DNA of 7,449 nt from Halieaceae bacterium (GCA_018666295.1 JABIZW010000164.1:1-7449); one strand, 5' to 3'. Shown: positions 1-6,687, counted from the stretch's first letter. The notes: generated by a model not told the origin, from the letters alone. Numbers and translations are program-made.

Positions 1-1040
1 CCCACGGTTTTACCGTTGACGGCGACGGGCGCAAGATGTCGAAGTCGATCGGTAATATCATACCGGCCAAGAAAGCAATGAATGATATGGGAGCTGACAT
101 TTTGCGCCTTTGGGTCTCGTCAGCTGACTACCGCAATGAGATTGCCGCAAGCGATGAGATTTTCAAGCGGACAGCGGACACCTATCGACGTATTCGAAAC
201 ACCTCGCGGTTTTTGCTGGCGAACTTGGCGGGCTTTGAGCCTGCGCGCGACCTCGTCGGCAGTGCCGACCTTTTGCCGCTGGACCAGTGGATCGTGAGTG
301 AGGCAAGAGACCTGCAGGCAGAGCTTTTAGAGGCCTACGACACCTATCAGTTTCATCACGTTTATCACAAGGTTCATAACTTCTGCAGTGGCGAACTCGG
401 CGGATTTTACCTCGACGTCATTAAGGATCGACAGTACACCACACAGACGAATTCACTGGCGCGACGGTCTTGTCAAACCGCGCTCTATCACCTGGCCGAA
501 GCGATAAGCCGCTGGATCGCCCCCATTCTCAGTTTCACCGCAGAGGAGATTTGGGAAAATCTACCGGGTGAGCGCACGGAGTCTGTATTTTTAAGTGAGT
601 GGTACGACTTAGACGTCGTTCACGACCGGGAGGAGATGAGTAATGCCTTTTGGTCGCTGTGTCTTGCGGTACGACAAGACGTCAACAAGGCCATGGAGGC
701 CGAGCGTGCAGCCGGGCACATTCGAGGTTCACTCGACGCCACTGTAACACTCTACGCTTCGAGCGAACTGCGGGCACTGCTTGCGTCCCTTGAGGATGAG
801 TTGCGCTTCGTCTTGATCACATCGGCGGTTGACCTTGCACCTCTGGATGAGGCGCCTGAAGGCGCACTTGAGGGTGAAGTTGAAGGCTTAAAAGTTGTTG
901 TATCTGCGAGCACTGCAGAGAAATGCGAGCGATGCTGGCATCGGCGCGATGATATTGGGACTTTCGTCGACCACCCGACACTTTGCGGACGTTGCGTGAC
1001 CAATATCGTCGGTGAGGGTGAGATTCGCTACTATGCCTAG
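1..1040 (+). CDS. ileS: Isoleucyl-tRNA synthetase, C-terminal part (5' end outside window)
   Basis: Class I aminoacyl-tRNA synthetase that charges tRNA-Ile with isoleucine in the cytoplasm. The reading frame is already open at base 3 and gives 345 residues before the TAG at 1038-1040. The KMSKS ATP-binding signature is at 33-47, preceded by HGFTVDGDGR and followed by IGN, as in bacterial IleS. Then come the anticodon-binding helical region and a C-terminal zinc site made of two CxxC pairs, with cysteine codons at 924, 933, 984 and 993 (CERC and CGRC). The length from KMSKS to the end matches E. coli IleS, so the visible part looks intact. The C-terminal zinc finger is typical of the bacterial, mupirocin-sensitive type; that sensitivity is inferred, not shown. 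It is the first visible gene of the ileS-lspA-fkpB-ispH operon and its end overlaps the proposed lspA start. Confidence 0.97.
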   Translation, partial: HGFTVDGDGRKMSKSIGNIIPAKKAMNDMGADILRLWVSSADYRNEIAASDEIFKRTADTYRRIRNTSRFLLANLAGFEPARDLVGSADLLPLDQWIVSEARDLQAELLEAYDTYQFHHVYHKVHNFCSGELGGFYLDVIKDRQYTTQTNSLARRSCQTALYHLAEAISRWIAPILSFTAEEIWENLPGERTESVFLSEWYDLDVVHDREEMSNAFWSLCLAVRQDVNKAMEAERAAGHIRGSLDATVTLYASSELRALLASLEDELRFVLITSAVDLAPLDEAPEGALEGEVEGLKVVVSASTAEKCERCWHRRDDIGTFVDHPTLCGRCVTNIVGEGEIRYYA

Positions 1041-1560
1041 CGACCAGAGAGTTGCAAGCGCCACAATGAGCCTCCGAATATTCAGTAACCCATGGGCTGG
1101 ATTCGCGTTGGCGAGTATCGTCATCGGTCTGGATCAGTACACTAAAGACCTGGCAAGCAGTCGGCTGGTATACCGCGTGCCCGTTGAGATCACGTCGTGG
1201 TTTGACCTGACCCTGGCGCACAACTCGGGTGCCGCTTTCAGTTTTCTGGCAACAGCAGGTGGTTGGCAACGATGGTTTTTAGCGGTTATAGCCCTTGTGG
1301 TGAGCAGCGTTGTTGCGGTTTGGCTGACGCGACTGTCTTCACAGCAGCGTGTTTTGGGCGTTGCTTTGGGACTCATCTTGGGGGGTGGCCTTGGTAATTT
1401 AATTGACCGCGTCAGCCTGGGTTACGTTGTTGATTTCATTTCCTGGCATTACGGAACGTGGTACTGGCCAGCTTTTAATATTGCTGATGCGGCCATCTGC
1501 CTGGGTGCTGTCTTGTTACTTTGGGACAGTGTTGTTGGCGAATCGAGTAAGAGCGAATGA
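1033..1560 (+). CDS. lspA: Lipoprotein signal peptidase (signal peptidase II)
   Basis: Inner-membrane aspartyl protease that cleaves the signal peptide from diacylglyceryl-modified prolipoproteins. About four hydrophobic segments are visible, near residues 22-38, 78-98, 107-124 and 150-166. Family motifs are present: NSGAAFSF (residues 64-71), GGGLGNLIDR, and the two catalytic aspartates in VVDF (D134) and FNIAD (D152). The start is uncertain. ATG 1033 overlaps the ileS stop by 8 bases and has a weak purine-rich stretch (GAGGGTGAG, 1014-1022) upstream. ATG 1066 would give 164 residues, the E. coli length, and would place the catalytic aspartates at 123 and 141, exactly the E. coli numbering, but its ribosome binding site is poor. 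The product is certain; only the first 11 residues are in doubt. The gene ends in a 4-base ATGA overlap with fkpB. Confidence 0.95.
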   Translation: MPSDQRVASATMSLRIFSNPWAGFALASIVIGLDQYTKDLASSRLVYRVPVEITSWFDLTLAHNSGAAFSFLATAGGWQRWFLAVIALVVSSVVAVWLTRLSSQQRVLGVALGLILGGGLGNLIDRVSLGYVVDFISWHYGTWYWPAFNIADAAICLGAVLLLWDSVVGESSKSE

Positions 1561-2009
1561 CGAACGAGATAGCTATTTCATCAAACACCAAGGTGTCCTT
1601 GAACTTTTCGATCACGTTGGAGACCGGGGAGGTCGTGGACAGTAATTTTGATCGTCCGCCCGTTGGTTTTGTTATGGGTGATGGCTCACTTTTACCCAGT
1701 TTTGAATCGTGTCTCCTTGGCTTAAAAGCCGGAGAACAGGCGTCTTTTACGATTGAACCCGAGCAGGGCTTTGGTGAGCCTCAAGACGCTAACTTTCAGG
1801 ACATGCCGCGGCGTACCTTTAGCAATGACAGCGAGTTGGAAGTGGGTATGGTGTTCTCGTTTGCGGATGCGGCGGGCGGTGAGCTTCCTGGCGTTGTCGA
1901 TTCTTTTGACGAAGAGACAGTCCGTGTTAATTTTAACCACCCACTCGCGGGACGCACCCTCAAATTTGAGGTGAAAATCGACCGCGTGGAACCAGCGGAG
2001 TTGCATTGA
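1557..2009 (+). CDS. fkpB: FKBP-type peptidyl-prolyl cis-trans isomerase, SlpA/FkpB type
   Basis: Cytoplasmic prolyl isomerase and chaperone of the SlpA-like FKBP family. It has 150 residues; E. coli FkpB has 149. The FKBP fold is split. Residues about 12-70 contain the DSNFDRPP strand region, the PSFESCLLGLKAGE helix and turn, and the FTIEPEQGFGEP segment. Residues about 125-147 (VNFNHPLAGRTLKFEV) close the fold and are a family hallmark. The intervening residues 71-124 correspond to the insert-in-flap chaperone domain that defines SlyD/SlpA. It lacks the histidine-rich metal-binding tail of SlyD, which supports SlpA/FkpB over SlyD. The start ATG overlaps the lspA stop in ATGA and the stop TGA shares one base with the ispH ATG (TGATG), so translation is probably coupled on both sides. 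The position between lspA and ispH is the standard one. Confidence 0.95.
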   Translation: MTNEIAISSNTKVSLNFSITLETGEVVDSNFDRPPVGFVMGDGSLLPSFESCLLGLKAGEQASFTIEPEQGFGEPQDANFQDMPRRTFSNDSELEVGMVFSFADAAGGELPGVVDSFDEETVRVNFNHPLAGRTLKFEVKIDRVEPAELH

Positions 2010-2962
2010 TGACCGTGATGCTTGCCAACCCACGCGGCTTTTGTGCCGGTGTTGATCGTGCAATCGATATTGTTGACCGTGCGCTCGAAGTCTTTGGTCG
2101 CCCCATTTATGTGCGACACGAAGTGGTCCACAACAAAACGGTGGTCGATGACTTAAGTCAGCGCGGGGCTGTCTTCGTTGAGGAGCTGCATGAAGTCCCT
2201 GATGATGCCATTGTGATTTTCAGTGCGCACGGCGTATCAAAAGCAGTGCAAGATGAAGCCTCCGATCGCGGTTTACAGGTTTTCGACGCGACGTGTCCAT
2301 TAGTGACAAAAGTCCATGTGGAAGTGACCGCATTTAGTCGCGCCGGACGAGAATGTATTTTGATTGGTCATGAGGGGCATCCCGAAGTTGAAGGGACCAT
2401 GGGTCAGTACGACACCTCCAAGGGCGGTAAAATGTATCTGGTGGAGGACGAAGAGCAGGTCGCTAGTTTGGCAGTTCGGGATCCTGATAATCTGGCCTTT
2501 GTGACTCAGACAACCCTGTCAGTAGACGACACAGCCAAGGTGATTGAGGCGCTTCGCGCTCGCTTTCCGAATATTCAGGGGCCTCGCAAAGACGATATTT
2601 GCTACGCGACTCAGAATCGTCAGGACGCGGTGCGTACGCTCGCTGAAAAGTCTAATGTTGTGCTTGTGGTGGGTTCGCCCAATAGTTCTAATTCCAACAG
2701 GCTCAAGGAGCTTGCTGAGCGCTGTGGCGCCAGTGCTTACTTGATTGAGTCTGCCGACATGATCGATCCTAAATGGATGAGTTCAGATGACAACGTCGGT
2801 GTGACCGCGGGAGCCTCTGCACCCGAGCACCTTGTTGAAGGCGTCGTATCCTGGCTTCGTAATCAAGGGCATGCCAGTGTCGAATCGCTCGAGGGCCGCC
2901 CCGAAAACATCACGTTCTCGCTGCCAAAAGAACTTCGGATACCAACGATCGACGTGAGCTAG
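2009..2962 (+). CDS. ispH: 4-hydroxy-3-methylbut-2-enyl diphosphate reductase
   Basis: Iron-sulfur enzyme of the last step of the MEP pathway; it reduces HMBPP to isopentenyl and dimethylallyl diphosphate. From ATG 2009 it has 317 residues (E. coli 316). The three cluster-binding cysteines are visible: C12 in ANPRGFCAGVDRA, C96 in FDATCPLVTK and C198 in DDICYAT. Substrate-pocket residues are also present: H41 (VVH), H74 (FSAHG), and H124 with the catalytic E126 in GHPEVEG. The phosphate-binding SSNSNRL stretch follows at about residues 226-232. ATG 2009 is preferred over the in-frame TTG 2006 because a CGGAG ribosome binding site at 1996-2000 lies 8 bases upstream of it and because homologues start just before LANPRGFC. 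It is the last gene of the housekeeping operon here. Nothing suggests truncation or a second-type (LytB2) paralogue. Confidence 0.97.
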   Translation: MTVMLANPRGFCAGVDRAIDIVDRALEVFGRPIYVRHEVVHNKTVVDDLSQRGAVFVEELHEVPDDAIVIFSAHGVSKAVQDEASDRGLQVFDATCPLVTKVHVEVTAFSRAGRECILIGHEGHPEVEGTMGQYDTSKGGKMYLVEDEEQVASLAVRDPDNLAFVTQTTLSVDDTAKVIEALRARFPNIQGPRKDDICYATQNRQDAVRTLAEKSNVVLVVGSPNSSNSNRLKELAERCGASAYLIESADMIDPKWMSSDDNVGVTAGASAPEHLVEGVVSWLRNQGHASVESLEGRPENITFSLPKELRIPTIDVS

Positions 2963-3088
2963 TTCGGCGCATTGTGGTCCGCCTTTAAACGTCACTTTTA
3001 CTCGGAGGCGAGTGCACATTTTGTCGATGATCGTCCGGTGCGGTCAAAGAGCTCTTCGTCCTGAGTCGATTTGGTGCAGTCTTCACTC
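2963..3088. other. Intergenic region between ispH and the pseudopilin gene
   Basis: This 126-base stretch separates the housekeeping operon from the pilus gene. I see no open frame with recognisable protein content and no convincing -35/-10 pair. The one structural element is a short perfect hairpin (separate entry). In Pseudomonas aeruginosa the corresponding interval carries a whole minor-pilin gene cluster. No recognisable pilin remnant can be read here by eye. The pseudopilin could be transcribed from an undetected promoter here or by read-through from ispH. Confidence 0.6.
3000..3022 (+). terminator. Possible weak terminator hairpin after ispH
   Basis: ACTCG (3000-3004) pairs perfectly with CGAGT (3009-3013) around a GAGG loop, 38 bases after the ispH stop. 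A short T run (TTTT, 3019-3022) follows, but it is separated from the stem by five bases. The stem is short, so termination would be weak at best; this could equally be a chance hairpin. Confidence 0.2.
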
Positions 3089-3616
3089 ATGGCAGATCCA
3101 AGAAATAACAGGGGCGTTACGCTGCTGGAGTGTTTAGTCACTCTCGCGGTCCTTGGAATTTTGATGTCACTAGCGGCCCCCTCATTTCATCAGCTGATCA
3201 TGCGAGCGCAGCAACGGGTTGTTGTTTTAAAGCTTGAGGCCGCCGTGCGCCTAGCGCGCCACACCGCGATACGCGAGGGGCGCAAGGTGCTTCTGTGTCC
3301 TATGGCGAGCGAATCGTTGTTTTCCAGTGGCGCTGACGTGGTTGATCTGGCCTGCGCGAAGGACTATCGGACGGGTGTTGGCGTATGGGTGGAGGCGGAT
3401 AACCAATGGTCGCTCTTGCGCTTTTGGCACTGGCCCCGCACTGTCATTACCAATCGCGTTGGTGACCGGCCCGTCACGGTGAAGCTCCAGTTTTTGTCAA
3501 ACGGCCTGTCAAACCGCAATGTTACTTGGTCTGTATGTCTGGGAAATCAAAACCTGTCATTGGTCTTAAACCGAATCGGTCGTCCTGTGATCAGAAAGAA
3601 CTGGGGCGCTTGCTAA
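3089..3616 (+). CDS. Type IV minor pilin / pseudopilin of the FimT-FimU/GspH family
   Basis: A 175-residue pilin-like protein. The short basic leader MADPRNNRG is followed by the prepilin peptidase site G9/V10, with glutamate at mature position +5 (E14) and a hydrophobic N-terminal helix to about residue 33 (GVTLLECLVTLAVLGILMSL). This is the class III signal of type IV pilins. After it comes a GspH/FimT-like beta domain with the typical segments LLCPMAS, GVGVWVEADNQW and LQFLSNGLSNR, and four cysteines after the helix (C70, C89, C150, C175) that could form disulfides. Mature position +1 is valine rather than the commoner phenylalanine. ATG 3089 is chosen because it gives a leader of normal length; TTG 3071 and GTG 3074 are in frame but no start has a strong ribosome binding site. 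Its place beside pilR and ispH matches fimT/fimU of Pseudomonas. Role inferred: pilus priming or DNA uptake rather than type II secretion. FimT versus FimU cannot be settled by eye. Confidence 0.85.
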   Translation: MADPRNNRGVTLLECLVTLAVLGILMSLAAPSFHQLIMRAQQRVVVLKLEAAVRLARHTAIREGRKVLLCPMASESLFSSGADVVDLACAKDYRTGVGVWVEADNQWSLLRFWHWPRTVITNRVGDRPVTVKLQFLSNGLSNRNVTWSVCLGNQNLSLVLNRIGRPVIRKNWGAC

Positions 3617-4998
3617 TCGTCAAGTCCCAGTTTTTTAAGACGGTATCGTAAACTCCTAAAACTGACCCCTAGTCCCTTGGCCGCGGCTGTCTTATTCCAG
3701 CGGTACTCGGTCATTGCGTTTTGAAGGATTTCGCGTTCAATTTTATCCATGTATTGCTCGAGGTTACCGTCAACGGCCACAAGGCCTGTAAGGGCCCTAA
3801 AGTCGGTGTCAGTCGTCTCGGATTCTGGGGTAACCAAATCATTGGAAGAGGGAATGAGGCTCGCAGAGCGATCAATCTCTAAATCATCGGCCTCGATCGT
3901 AGTGAGTTCCGACATTGCTGCCGCGCGGGCGAGTATGTTCTCGAGTTGCCGGACGTTGCCCGGGTAGTTCGCGTCGGTCAGGCATTGCACTGCCGCGTCT
4001 GAGAGCGCTTTTTCCCCTGCATCGTTTTCAGCAGCGACTTTGTCCAGCAGATAGTGTGCCAGCGCAGGAATATCTTCACGACGGTCTTTGAGTGCAGGCA
4101 CCGCAATGTCAATGACATTGATTCTGTAAAACAGATCATCTCTAAATCTCCCCGCAGCAACCTCGCGACTTAATTGCTTGTGAGTCGCACTCATGAGTCT
4201 GACGTCGATTGAAATCTCGCTCTCGCTGCCGACCGGCCGAACCGCTTTTTCTTGCAGGACCCTCAGCAGCTTTACTTGAGTCGCAAGGGGTAAATCGGCG
4301 ACTTCATCCAGCAACAAGGTTCCACCATTCGCAGCTTGAAAGAGCCCTTGCTTGTCATACATGGCGCCGGTAAAGGACCCTTTTAGATGCCCGAAAAGTT
4401 CACTTTCAACCAGTTCGGGTGGTATCGCACCGCAGTTCACCGCGATAAAAGGACCCGCGTGTCGCGAGCTTGTTGCATGTACTAATCGTGCGACGATCTC
4501 CTTTCCCGCACCGGACTCTCCATGAATATGAATGGGCGCTTGGCTCCGCGCCACCTTGCGAATTCTGCCTCTGAGTCGTTGTGTTGCTGGTGAGGTGCCA
4601 ATCAATTCGCGGGTCGAGGTCTCAATATCGGCTCGTTTAAGGTTGAGTGCGTGGCCCACCAACTCTCGAAGTTTGTCCAGTGCAACGGGTTTGGATACAA
4701 AGTCAAAGGCCCCTAATTTGAGCGCATCGATCGCGGCTTCAACACTGCCGTGTGCGGTAATGACAGCAACCGGCAGCTCTCGATTGAGCTGCTGGGCATA
4801 TTCAACCAGTTGAAGTCCGTTTCCGTCAGGTAAGCGCATGTCGGTCAGGCAAAGGTCAAGGTCGGATGTATCGATCAGCTTTATCGCCTCCGACACAGTG
4901 GCTGCGCTCAGCGTGTTGAGGTTCATGCGGGCGAGCGCAATCTCCAACAACTGTAAAATATCGGGTTCGTCGTCAACAAGAAGTACAGTTTGGCTCAA
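3613..4998 (-). CDS. pilR: Type IV pilus sigma54-dependent response regulator PilR
   Basis: NtrC-family transcription activator of 461 residues. The receiver domain (about 1-120) has D9/D10, phospho-acceptor D53 (LTDMRLPDG), T81 and K103. The central AAA+ domain has Walker A GESGAGKE (160-167), sigma54-contact loop GSFTGA (207-212), Walker B GGTLLLDE (225-232) and an arginine-finger region RFRDDLFYRINV (from 284). A polar linker of about residues 376-410 leads to a Fis-type helix-turn-helix (about 436-457, WNKTAAAKGLGVSFRSLRYRLKKLG). The C-terminus and GSFTGA loop agree closely with Pseudomonas PilR as I recall it. Family role: when phosphorylated by PilS it activates sigma54 transcription of the major pilin gene pilA, which is not in this window. 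The start is TTG, in a 4-base TTGA overlap with the pilS stop. Its own stop overlaps the stop of the convergent pseudopilin gene by four bases. Confidence 0.95.
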   Translation of the reverse strand: MSQTVLLVDDEPDILQLLEIALARMNLNTLSAATVSEAIKLIDTSDLDLCLTDMRLPDGNGLQLVEYAQQLNRELPVAVITAHGSVEAAIDALKLGAFDFVSKPVALDKLRELVGHALNLKRADIETSTRELIGTSPATQRLRGRIRKVARSQAPIHIHGESGAGKEIVARLVHATSSRHAGPFIAVNCGAIPPELVESELFGHLKGSFTGAMYDKQGLFQAANGGTLLLDEVADLPLATQVKLLRVLQEKAVRPVGSESEISIDVRLMSATHKQLSREVAAGRFRDDLFYRINVIDIAVPALKDRREDIPALAHYLLDKVAAENDAGEKALSDAAVQCLTDANYPGNVRQLENILARAAAMSELTTIEADDLEIDRSASLIPSSNDLVTPESETTDTDFRALTGLVAVDGNLEQYMDKIEREILQNAMTEYRWNKTAAAKGLGVSFRSLRYRLKKLGLDD

Positions 4999-6599
4999 CG
5001 TATGTCCTTAGGCGGTAACCGTAAGCTCAGACGAAAGCTACTGCGCCCGTCATGGGTCCGTTGGTAAACAATGTCTGCGCCATTACTCTCGCAGAGCTCC
5101 TTGCACAAATAAAGCCCCAGTCCTGTTCCTTCGGGGGTTGTTGTAAAAAAGGGTTCAAAAAGACGCGCTTGACTACTTTCTGGTACGCCTTCCCCAACAT
5201 CGATCACGTCAATAAAGCACGCTCGTGGCGACGCATTCTCCGACACTTCAAGCGTCACTATTCGATCACCTGTGGCGGCCTGACTGTGTCGTAAGGCATT
5301 GTCCATTAAGTTTTCTAATACCCGTTTAATTTGGGCCTTATCGACTAGGACAGACGCGTCACAGCGACCTTTGATGGAGACTGTTGCGGCCTTGGTTTGA
5401 CTGTCCTTAAAGTCCTTGATCACGCTGGGTAGCCAATCGTTTACGTTGATCGGTTCAAGAGATGCCGGCACTCTTCGCGATAATTCAAGCACGTTGTTAA
5501 CGGTGTCATTCATACGACTGGTGTTTCGTAGAACAATGGCTGCCAAGTTCCGATCACTCTCGCTCATGTCTTCGTTTTCAACGAGCAATTGAACGGCGTT
5601 ACTCACTGCAGCGAGGGGGTTGCGAATCTCGTGCGCGATACTGCCCGTCAGGCGGCCCAAAGAGGTGAGTTTCAGTGACTGCGCGAACTGGGTCATGGGT
5701 GTGTAGTCGTCGACAAACAAGAGCGCGTCGCCCTTGCGCCCTGTTTCCAATGCGCTAAAACGAGGCAGAAGCATACGATGACCCTGCTCGGGCTTGAAGG
5801 GGGAGGCCATTAACGTGTCACCGTCTCGCCACTCCTCCAGTGACATTGCTAAATGCGGATCGACGAGGTGAGCGGGCCTCTCGCTCGCCGAATCCAAGTA
5901 AAGCAGGTCTCGCGCTGCTGAATTGACAGGTCGAAGCCCATTATCGGGTGTCACGATGAGGATGCCAGTTTGCATGTTTTCAACAATTTGATCGTTGAAT
6001 AACTTAAGCCTTCGCGCGCGTTTGGTGGCAACTTCCGCGCGCTTTTGCGCTTGGACGAGGGTGGCCGCTGCAATCTGTCCCAGCCAAGAGACCACAAAGA
6101 TAAGACCGCCTCTCAGGCCTGCATATAATAGGGCCTGGGCCTCAATGCCGCCGCGAGATATTTGAAACAGTGTGTTTGCTAAAACGGCCATTACCGTGAC
6201 GGCGGCGACGAGGGTCGACAGCTGACGGTTCTGTAAAAGCATGCTTGCGGCTGCAACAGTCACGAGATATAGCACATTGAAGCCACTGACCACCGTCGCT
6301 GTAGGGTCAGCGATGAGGGTGGTGGCGACCACATCGATCATCATGACCCCAAAAATGCCGCTCTCTGACGTGAGTTTTGAACTTGCACCCAAAGTCGCAA
6401 TAATCAAACTACTAAGGATGAAAATGCCCGAGACTAGAAGCTGCACCGGCGCGCGCGCTACAAGAAGCTCGGTTCCTGTGGCTGAAAGCGTCATTGCGAA
6501 GAGAATTGAGCCAAGAACGAGGCGGTAAACGTTGTAAACAGCAAAGACCTTTGAGCGGTCAATGTTATCCTTAACGCTCTTGGACGTGTCTTCAGACAT
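4995..6599 (-). CDS. pilS: Type IV pilus sensor histidine kinase PilS
   Basis: Inner-membrane sensor kinase of 534 residues, partner of PilR. After a short polar, charged N-terminus there are about six hydrophobic segments (roughly residues 25-43, 53-71, 83-98, 104-122, 127-146, 160-182), as in Pseudomonas PilS. A charged linker and a PAS-like region (about 200-300) follow. The HisKA domain has phospho-accepting H323 in AHEIRNPLAA. The ATPase domain has the N box LENLMDNALRH (428-438), G1 box DVGEGVP (467-473), F box FEPFFTT and G2 box GTGLGL (491-496). ATG 6599 is preferred over the in-frame GTG 6608 because GTGGA lies just upstream of it. Family knowledge: PilS senses pilin in the membrane and adjusts PilR phosphorylation; the signal in this organism is unknown. 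It is transcribed with pilR (TTGA overlap) and diverges from nadE. Assignment rests on the six-segment architecture plus pairing with PilR. Confidence 0.93.
   Translation of the reverse strand: MSEDTSKSVKDNIDRSKVFAVYNVYRLVLGSILFAMTLSATGTELLVARAPVQLLVSGIFILSSLIIATLGASSKLTSESGIFGVMMIDVVATTLIADPTATVVSGFNVLYLVTVAAASMLLQNRQLSTLVAAVTVMAVLANTLFQISRGGIEAQALLYAGLRGGLIFVVSWLGQIAAATLVQAQKRAEVATKRARRLKLFNDQIVENMQTGILIVTPDNGLRPVNSAARDLLYLDSASERPAHLVDPHLAMSLEEWRDGDTLMASPFKPEQGHRMLLPRFSALETGRKGDALLFVDDYTPMTQFAQSLKLTSLGRLTGSIAHEIRNPLAAVSNAVQLLVENEDMSESDRNLAAIVLRNTSRMNDTVNNVLELSRRVPASLEPINVNDWLPSVIKDFKDSQTKAATVSIKGRCDASVLVDKAQIKRVLENLMDNALRHSQAATGDRIVTLEVSENASPRACFIDVIDVGEGVPESSQARLFEPFFTTTPEGTGLGLYLCKELCESNGADIVYQRTHDGRSSFRLSLRLPPKDIR
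5005..5009 (-). promoter_or_regulatory. Ribosome binding site of pilR
   Basis: On the minus strand AAGGA lies 6 bases upstream of the TTG at 4998-4996, inside the last codons of pilS. The good spacing supports TTG as the true start of pilR; the receiver domain needs this start because the first beta strand (TVLLVDDE) begins at residue 4. Confidence 0.65.
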
Positions 6600-6615
6600 C
6601 GTTTCCACGTAATTT

Positions 6616-6627
6616 TTGTGATTGTGA
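6616..6627. repeat. Tandem TTGTGA hexamer pair in the pilS-nadE intergenic region
   Basis: TTGTGA occurs twice in direct, uninterrupted succession (6616-6621 and 6622-6627). It lies between the proposed pilS -10 box and the pilS start, around the expected transcription start. It may be a regulator half-site pair or coincidence; it is not a palindromic CRP site. Confidence 0.3.
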
Positions 6628-6632
6628 ACAGC

Positions 6633-6660
6633 ACTATATCAGTCACCAATGATCGAGCAA
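6633..6660 (-). promoter_or_regulatory. Candidate sigma70 promoter for pilSR
   Basis: On the minus strand TTGCTC (complement of 6655-6660) and TATAGT (complement of 6633-6638) are separated by 16 bases. Both boxes resemble sigma70 consensus (TTGACA, TATAAT) with two mismatches in the -35 and one in the -10. The predicted start near 6626 would leave a leader of about 27 bases before the pilS ATG. Confidence 0.45.
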
Positions 6661-6673
6661 GAAACTTGTAAGT

Positions 6674-6678
6674 AGGAG
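6674..6678 (+). promoter_or_regulatory. Ribosome binding site of nadE
   Basis: AGGAG lies 9 bases before the nadE ATG at 6688 and supports that start. An out-of-frame ATG at 6680 is only one base away from it, too close to be used well, and would encode just three codons. No clear nadE promoter was found; TATATC at 6635-6640 could serve as a -10 box but has no good -35 partner. Confidence 0.7.
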
Positions 6679-6687
6679 TATGGGTGC

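Noticed and set aside
817..1269. Long open frame on the minus strand across the ileS/lspA junction
   Set aside because: It lies antisense to two certain genes, has no recognisable protein motif, and its composition is what the complementary strand of GC-rich coding DNA gives.
1722..2131. Overlapping minus-strand open frames across fkpB and ispH
   Set aside because: Antisense to well-supported genes; no domain, no plausible ribosome binding site or context.
2783..3019. Minus-strand open frame of 78 codons entering the ispH-pseudopilin gap
   Set aside because: Most of it is antisense to ispH and the part in the gap shows no recognisable sequence; not enough support for a gene.
3425..3440. Sigma54-like sequence (TGGCAC, then GC at the expected -12 spacing)
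   Set aside because: It sits inside the pseudopilin coding region, lacks the TT before the GC, and points only into the end of that gene and antisense to pilR; most likely chance.
6241..6528. Plus-strand open frame of 95 codons
   Set aside because: It is the antisense shadow of the membrane domain of pilS.
6616..6635. Possible CRP site around the TTGTGA repeats
   Set aside because: The half-sites are in direct, not inverted, orientation with no TCACA partner at the right spacing.
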